Positions 59,740 to 64,000 of a DNA stretch of 64,000 nt are shown here, piece after piece. Position 1 is the first letter of the stretch. Every line of letters starts with the position of its first letter. The DNA is from Roseomonas nitratireducens. GTDB taxonomy: Bacteria; Pseudomonadota; Alphaproteobacteria; Acetobacterales; Acetobacteraceae. The translations under genes were made by a program, and so were the position numbers. The stretch covers positions 1 through 64,000 of the forward strand of contig NZ_JAGIYZ010000020.1 in the NCBI RefSeq assembly GCF_017813355.1, read 5' to 3'. Below the pieces are notes generated by a model. It made no database searches. It was not told the DNA's origin and was given only the letters and a program-made list of their open reading frames with translations.

Positions 59740-60999
59740 GTGGTCCAGGCGCTGTTCATCCACCAGAACTTCCCGGGCCAGTACCGGCATCTCTCACCGC
59801 TGATCGCGGCGCGGAAGGGCGCGCGGGTGATCGGCCTGGGCGAACGGCAGAACACCACGCCGCCGGGCGTGCAGCACCTGCGCTACGCCGCGCCCGAAGG
59901 CGCGGGGGAGAAGACGCATCGCTACCTCCGCCCGGTCGAATCCGCGGTGCGGCGGGGCCAGACGGTGGCGCGCGCGCTGGTCACGCTGAAGCAGAAGGGC
60001 TTCGTGCCGGATATCGTCTGCTGCCATCCGGGCTGGGGCGAGGGATTGTTCATCCGCGACGTCTTCCCGGACACGAAGCTGCTGCAGTACTGCGAGTTCT
60101 ACTACCGCTCGACCGGCGGCGACGTGGGCTTCGACCCGGCGCAGGAGGTGACGCTGGACGAGATGGCGCGCGTGCGCACGCTGAACATGACGCAGCTCAC
60201 CTCCCTCGAAGCCGGCGACTGGGCGCATTCCCCGACGCTCTGGCAGCGCAGCCGCTATCCGGACCACATCCAGGCGCGCACCTCCGTCGTGCATGAAGGG
60301 GTGGATGCCGGCTTCGCCACGCCGAACGGCGTCGCCACCGTGAAGCTGCCGGACGGGCATACGGTGACGAAGGGGGATGAAGTCATCACCTTCGTCTCGC
60401 GCAACCTCGAACCCTATCGCGGCTTCGACATCTTCATGCGCGCCCTGCCGGAGATGCTGGCGCGCCGGCCCAACCTGCACGCCATCGTCGTGGGCGGTGA
60501 GGAACGCGGCTATGGCCGCATGCCCGCCGATGGCCGGTCCTGGAAGGCGGTGATGCTGGAGGAGGTCGGCGCGAAGCTCGACATGTCGCGCGTCCACTTC
60601 ACCGGCCGCATCCCGCATGAAGGCCTGGTGGCGCTGTTCCGCCTGGCGCGCGCGCACATCTACTACACTTACCCCTTCGTCCTTTCGTGGTCGCTGGTCG
60701 AGGCGATGGGCTGCGAGGCGCTGATCATCGGGTCCGACACGCCGCCGCTCGCGGAAGTGATGCGCGATGGCGAGAACGGCATCCTGCTGCCCTTCCACGA
60801 CCCCGCGCGGCTGGCCGACGCGGTGGTGGAGGCGGTCGCCCACCCCGACCGCTACGAGCCTCTACGCAAGGCGGCGCGGCGCACCATGCTGGAACGCTTC
60901 GACCTGCACGCCATCTGCCTGCCGCGCATGGTGAAGCTGTTCGACGCCGTGCTGGAAGGCCGCCCCGGCACCGACGCCATCCCGGAGACCGCCCGATGA
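59740..60999 (+). CDS. GT4-family glycosyltransferase
   Basis: A 419-residue GT-B glycosyltransferase. The N-terminal domain opens with VQALFIHQNFPGQYRHLSP, a pattern of a subgroup found near surface-polysaccharide genes. The C-terminal donor-binding domain has VSRNLEPYRGFDIFMRALPE (split), VHFTGRIPHEGLVALFRLA and PFVLSWSLVEAMGCEALIIGSDTPPLAEVM (split), where the EAMxxG...P.E region contacts the nucleotide sugar. GTG 59740 follows an excellent AGGGAGAGG site. The stop overlaps the asparaginase start (ATGA). The sugar and acceptor are unknown. Confidence 0.88.
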   Translation: MVQALFIHQNFPGQYRHLSPLIAARKGARVIGLGERQNTTPPGVQHLRYAAPEGAGEKTHRYLRPVESAVRRGQTVARALVTLKQKGFVPDIVCCHPGWGEGLFIRDVFPDTKLLQYCEFYYRSTGGDVGFDPAQEVTLDEMARVRTLNMTQLTSLEAGDWAHSPTLWQRSRYPDHIQARTSVVHEGVDAGFATPNGVATVKLPDGHTVTKGDEVITFVSRNLEPYRGFDIFMRALPEMLARRPNLHAIVVGGEERGYGRMPADGRSWKAVMLEEVGAKLDMSRVHFTGRIPHEGLVALFRLARAHIYYTYPFVLSWSLVEAMGCEALIIGSDTPPLAEVMRDGENGILLPFHDPARLADAVVEAVAHPDRYEPLRKAARRTMLERFDLHAICLPRMVKLFDAVLEGRPGTDAIPETAR

Positions 61000-61997
61000 C
61001 CTTCCCCTTCGTGCCGATGGCCGAGATCCGCCGCGGCGGCATCCTCGAAAGCCTGCACCATGGCGCCGCCGTCGTGGCCGATGCCGATGGGCGCGTGCTG
61101 CAGGCCTGGGGCGACCCGGCCTTCGTCACCTTCCCCCGCTCCTCCCTCAAGCCCTTCCAGGCGATCCCGCTGGTCGAGTCGGGTGCCGCGGATGCGGCGG
61201 GGCTGACGGAGGAACACCTCGCCCTGGCCTGCGCGTCCCACAACGCCGAGGATTTCCAGGTCGCGCTGGTGCGCGGCTGGCTCGAAAGGCTTGGGCTGAC
61301 GGAATCGGCGCTGGTCTGCGGGCCGGACCTGCCGCGGTCGCAGGCCGACCAGGCGAAGGTCTGGCGGGGCGGCGGCGACCGCTCCCGCATCTTCCACAAC
61401 TGCTCGGGCAAGCATTGCGGCTTCCTGACGCTGACGAAGCATCTCGGCGCGCCGGTGTCGGGCTATGCCGACCCGGCGCATCCGGCGCAGCGCCTTTATC
61501 TCGAAGCCTTCTCCGAATTGTTGGGGGAGGATGCGGCGCGCCTGCCGCGTGGCGTCGATGGCTGCGGCCTGCCCGCGATCGCGCTGCCGATGGCGACGAT
61601 GGCGAAGGCGGCGGCGCGCTGGGCCGCGGCGAAGGTCGCGACCGACTCGCGCCGCACCGCCATCCGTCGCCTGCAATCGGCGATCCGCGCCTTCCCCGAC
61701 CACCTGTCCGGCCGCGATTCCGCCACGGGCAAGATCGTGCGCGCGACGCAGGGGCGCGTGCTGCTGAAGGGCGGCGCGGAAGGCTATGTGGTGGCCTTCG
61801 TGCCGGACCAGGGGCTCGGCATCACCATCAAGCTGGCCGACGGCGCCTCGCGGGCGAAGATGGGCGTGCTCGCCGCGCTGCTCGGACGGCTCGGCCTGGT
61901 CGACGCGGCCGATGCGCTGGCGGCGGAGGCCGAGGGCTCGATCCGCGACAGCAATGGCGGGCTGGTGGGCGAGGTGCGGGTCAGCCTGCCGCAGTAG
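60996..61997 (+). CDS. Asparaginase, Rhizobium etli AnsA type
   Basis: A 333-residue class 3 (ReAII-like) L-asparaginase, unrelated to the E. coli enzymes. It begins with FVPMAEIRRGGILESLHHGAAVV (split). The catalytic Ser-Lys pair is in RSSLKPFQAIPLVESG, and the cysteine/lysine metal segment FHNCSGKHCGFL, GVDGCGLPAIALPM and VRATQGRVLLKGGAEGY follow. It hydrolyses asparagine to aspartate and ammonia. It is translationally coupled to the glycosyltransferase gene by ATGA, an odd pairing. Its 3' end overlaps the convergent deacylase gene by 17 bases. Confidence 0.88.
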   Translation: MTFPFVPMAEIRRGGILESLHHGAAVVADADGRVLQAWGDPAFVTFPRSSLKPFQAIPLVESGAADAAGLTEEHLALACASHNAEDFQVALVRGWLERLGLTESALVCGPDLPRSQADQAKVWRGGGDRSRIFHNCSGKHCGFLTLTKHLGAPVSGYADPAHPAQRLYLEAFSELLGEDAARLPRGVDGCGLPAIALPMATMAKAAARWAAAKVATDSRRTAIRRLQSAIRAFPDHLSGRDSATGKIVRATQGRVLLKGGAEGYVVAFVPDQGLGITIKLADGASRAKMGVLAALLGRLGLVDAADALAAEAEGSIRDSNGGLVGEVRVSLPQ

Positions 61998-63084
61998 CCA
62001 GCAGGCGCCGGAACAGCGGCACGGCGGCGGCGAGATCCGCCGCCGCGACGCATTCGCGCGGCGTATGCGCCGTCGCGATCGTGCCCGGGCCGAGCACGAT
62101 GCAGGGGGCGAGGTCCTGCAGTTCGCTCGCATCGGTGCCATAGGGTGCGGTGTGCGCGGCCGCGCCGGTTTCCGCCACCGCGAGCCGCACCAGCGGATGG
62201 TCCACGGGCAGTTCGGGCGGCGTGCCTTCGCGCTTCTCGGTCAGCGTCACGCCGGCGCGCGCGGCGGCGTCGCGCATCGCGGCCTCGATCGGCGTGTAGT
62301 CGATGCTGCGGCTGCGCCGGAACTTGATGCGCGCGCTGGCCTTGGCGACCGTCACGTTCACCGCCGTGCCGTGGTTGTCGACCACCAGGTTGAAGTCGCT
62401 GAAGGGCGGGTCGTAGGCCTCGTCGCGGAAGGCGGGGTCGTGGCGCAGGCGTTCGAACAGCGCCTTCACCTCGACCAGGAAGGGGATCAGCGCCCAGTTC
62501 GCATTCACGCCCTGGCCGGTCGAGGAATGCGCCTGCACGCCCGTCGCGACCGCGGTGTATTCGATGTGGCTGCGATGGCCGCGCACCGGCTTCAGGTCGG
62601 TGGGTTCCGCGACGATGATGCCCTTCAGGCCGAGCGCCCGCGCGGCATCCGATGCCGCGACGGCGCGCGCGCCCTGCTTCGACGTCTCCTCATCCGCCGT
62701 CAGCAGCAGCGTCGCCGGAACGGTCTCGGGCAGGCCGCGCGCGGCGACCACGCAAGCCGCGACCGGCCCCTTCATGTCGACGCTGCCCAGGCCGTGCAGC
62801 ACGCCATCGACCACGCGCGGCGTCCAGGGCGGGTCGGTCCAGCCGGTCTCGGGCACCGTGTCCATGTGGCCGGACAGCGCGTAGCCGCCGCGCGGGCCGC
62901 GATGGGCCACCAGCGCGCGCTTCGCGACGCCGTTCGCGTCCAGGTAGTCCACGCGGGCGATGTCGAAGCCCTTCAGCTCGGCCTCGATCCTTTCCGCCAC
63001 CGCGAGGTTGGAGACGGAGGATCGGCTGTCGAGCGCCACCAGGTCGGCGGCGAGGCGGAGGACGGCATCGGCATCGTCGGGCAT
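61981..63084 (-). CDS. argE: M20-family deacylase, probably acetylornithine deacetylase (ArgE)
   Basis: A 367-residue di-zinc M20 amidohydrolase. The first metal motif is LSGHMDTVPETGW (H73, D75). The bridging Asp precedes VDMKGPVAACVVAARGL. ADEETSKQGARAVA carries the general-base Glu pair, AEPTDLKPVRGHR the next ligand region, and ATAHTPRECV the C-terminal His. The dimerisation domain begins near GVQAHSSTGQGVNAN. Acetylornithine deacetylase is the best guess; succinyl-diaminopimelate desuccinylase-like or other N-acyl hydrolase activity cannot be excluded. ATG 63084 fits the family start. Confidence 0.82.
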   Translation of the reverse strand: MPDDADAVLRLAADLVALDSRSSVSNLAVAERIEAELKGFDIARVDYLDANGVAKRALVAHRGPRGGYALSGHMDTVPETGWTDPPWTPRVVDGVLHGLGSVDMKGPVAACVVAARGLPETVPATLLLTADEETSKQGARAVAASDAARALGLKGIIVAEPTDLKPVRGHRSHIEYTAVATGVQAHSSTGQGVNANWALIPFLVEVKALFERLRHDPAFRDEAYDPPFSDFNLVVDNHGTAVNVTVAKASARIKFRRSRSIDYTPIEAAMRDAAARAGVTLTEKREGTPPELPVDHPLVRLAVAETGAAAHTAPYGTDASELQDLAPCIVLGPGTIATAHTPRECVAAADLAAAVPLFRRLLATAAG

Positions 63085-63134
63085 GGCGCCAGCATCCCTT
63101 GCCGGCCGCGCGCGGGCAAGCGAGGCTCCCACCC

Positions 63135-64000
63135 ATGATCGAGCCCGCCTATCTCGACCCCCGCACGGGTCGCACCTATCCGCTCGCCACGCCGCGCTGG
63201 TGCGGCGACGACCGCGCGCCGCTGCTGCTCACGCCGCTGCCAGGCATCACGCGCGACGCGATCCGCGCCGAGGAGCGATCCCTCTGGCGCTACGCCGCTT
63301 CCTTCCCCTTCATCCCCGACGATCCGATCAGCATGGGCGAAGGCTGCACGCCGCTCGTGTCGCGGGTGATCGGCGGCGCCTCGGCGCTGATCAAGTGCGA
63401 ATGGTTCGCCCCCACCGGGTCCTTCAAGGACCGCGGCGCGGCCGTGATGCTTTCGCTGCTGCGCGCGCAGGGCGTGACCGAGGTGCTCGAGGATTCCTCG
63501 GGCAATGGCGGCGCGGCCGTCTCGGCCTATGCCGCGGCGGGCGGCATGGCGGCGACGATCTTTGTCCCGGCCAGCACCTCGCCCGCCAAGACCGTGCAGT
63601 CGCGCGCGGCGGGCGCGACCATCAGCCTCATTCCCGGCAGCCGGCAGGATTGCGCCGATGCCGCGCTGGCCGAGGCCGCGCGCATCTTCTACGCCAGCCA
63701 CAACTGGCATCCCTTCTTCCTGCACGGAACGAAAACGCTCGCCTATGAGCTTTGGGAGGATCTCGGCTTCCGCGCGCCGGACAACGTCATCGTGCCCTGC
63801 GGCGCGGGGTCCAACGTCCTCGGCTGCGGCATCGGCTTCGCCGAGCTGATGCGCGCGGGAGAGATCGACCGGATGCCGCGTATCTTCGCCGCCCAACCGG
63901 CCAATTGCGCGCCGATCGCGCGGGACTTCCTCGGCCTTTCGCCCGTGCCGGCGCAGCCCACCATCGCCGAGGGCACCGCCATCGCCCGGCCGCTGCGCAG
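63135..64000 (+). CDS. Threonine synthase-like PLP enzyme (3' end outside window)
   Basis: The frame is open from ATG 63135 to the window edge (288 complete codons). The N-terminal YLDPRTGRTYPLATPRW motif is typical of threonine synthases. PISMGEGCTPLVSRV follows, and the PLP lysine K98 is in FAPTGSFKDRGAAVM. SSGNGGAAVSAYAAAGG corresponds to the substrate/phosphate-binding asparagine loop, and VPCGAGSNVLGCGIGFAEL to the PLP phosphate loop. It is a fold type II lyase/synthase, most likely threonine synthase or a close paralogue acting on a related substrate. It is divergent from the deacylase gene, with 50 bases between start codons. Confidence 0.85.
   Translation, partial: MIEPAYLDPRTGRTYPLATPRWCGDDRAPLLLTPLPGITRDAIRAEERSLWRYAASFPFIPDDPISMGEGCTPLVSRVIGGASALIKCEWFAPTGSFKDRGAAVMLSLLRAQGVTEVLEDSSGNGGAAVSAYAAAGGMAATIFVPASTSPAKTVQSRAAGATISLIPGSRQDCADAALAEAARIFYASHNWHPFFLHGTKTLAYELWEDLGFRAPDNVIVPCGAGSNVLGCGIGFAELMRAGEIDRMPRIFAAQPANCAPIARDFLGLSPVPAQPTIAEGTAIARPLR

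Overview
The window is chromosomal DNA of very high GC (about 70 percent by eye) from an alphaproteobacterium, most likely an Acetobacteraceae member of the Roseomonas type. Support for this comes from the ChvG/ChvI two-component pair near pckA, a TIGR02300-type zinc-ribbon protein divergent from aroA, a tsaE-amgK-murU-addB operon, a bactofilin, an NADP malic enzyme with a phosphotransacetylase domain, and regulatory sites of alphaproteobacterial type (a GAAC-N7-GAAC LexA box and a Zur box). I see no rRNA, tRNA, CRISPR array, insertion sequence or prophage. Most of the window is core genome, tightly packed, with many ATGA start/stop overlaps and GC-rich hairpins at convergent gene ends.

Layout. 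0-2.7 kb: an accessory patch with the start of a glycine-rich secreted protein, an ECF sigma / anti-sigma pair and a small RTX calcium-binding protein. 2.9-8.2 kb (minus strand): tsaE, amgK, murU and addB, with addA missing from its expected place. 8.2-10.9 kb: a ferredoxin-NADP reductase, a radical-SAM DNA-repair protein behind a LexA box, and a DUF4170 protein. 10.9-22.3 kb (minus strand): folC, accD, trpA, trpB, a lipoprotein alpha/beta hydrolase, trpF, pyrF, lapA, ihfB, sppA and rpsA, with oxyR on the plus strand among them. 22.5-28.8 kb: an MFS transporter, chvG, chvI, a HugZ-like protein and pckA. 29-40.5 kb: small exported proteins, an adenosine-kinase-like PfkB enzyme, an AEC transporter, a bactofilin, an EI24/CysZ-like membrane protein, a TctC-type binding protein, two tandem small exported proteins made of 11-residue repeats, DUF488, maeB, an oligopeptide-type binding protein and a VOC protein. 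40.5-51.9 kb: mutS, glnD, a DUF4130-UdgX fusion, hrcA, rph, rdgB and an endonuclease/exonuclease/phosphatase-fold protein. 51.9-56.3 kb: a zinc-starvation pair (COG0523 GTPase plus DUF1826) behind a Zur box, then cmk, aroA and the TIGR02300 gene. 56.3-64 kb: an exported superoxide dismutase, a DUF6683-like protein, a RutE-like nitroreductase, an SDR, a glycosyltransferase, an R. etli-type asparaginase, an ArgE-like deacylase and a partial threonine-synthase-like gene.

How the genes work together. Tryptophan and pyrimidine synthesis, fatty-acid and folate synthesis and translation are combined in one long minus-strand block. DNA-damage functions recur: addB, the LexA-boxed radical-SAM protein, mutS, the UdgX fusion and rdgB. 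The radical-SAM protein and the DUF4130-UdgX protein belong to families usually encoded side by side, but here they lie about 36 kb apart. The usual aroA-cmk-rpsA-ihfB cluster is also split, with about 31 kb between cmk and rpsA, and rpsA has a convincing promoter of its own.

The strongest candidates for new biology are the tandem 11-residue-repeat exported proteins (34.7-35.5 kb), the UdgX domain lacking every expected Fe-S cysteine, the LexA box and clamp-motif features of the radical-SAM protein, and the lipoprotein hydrolase with glycine in place of its nucleophile.
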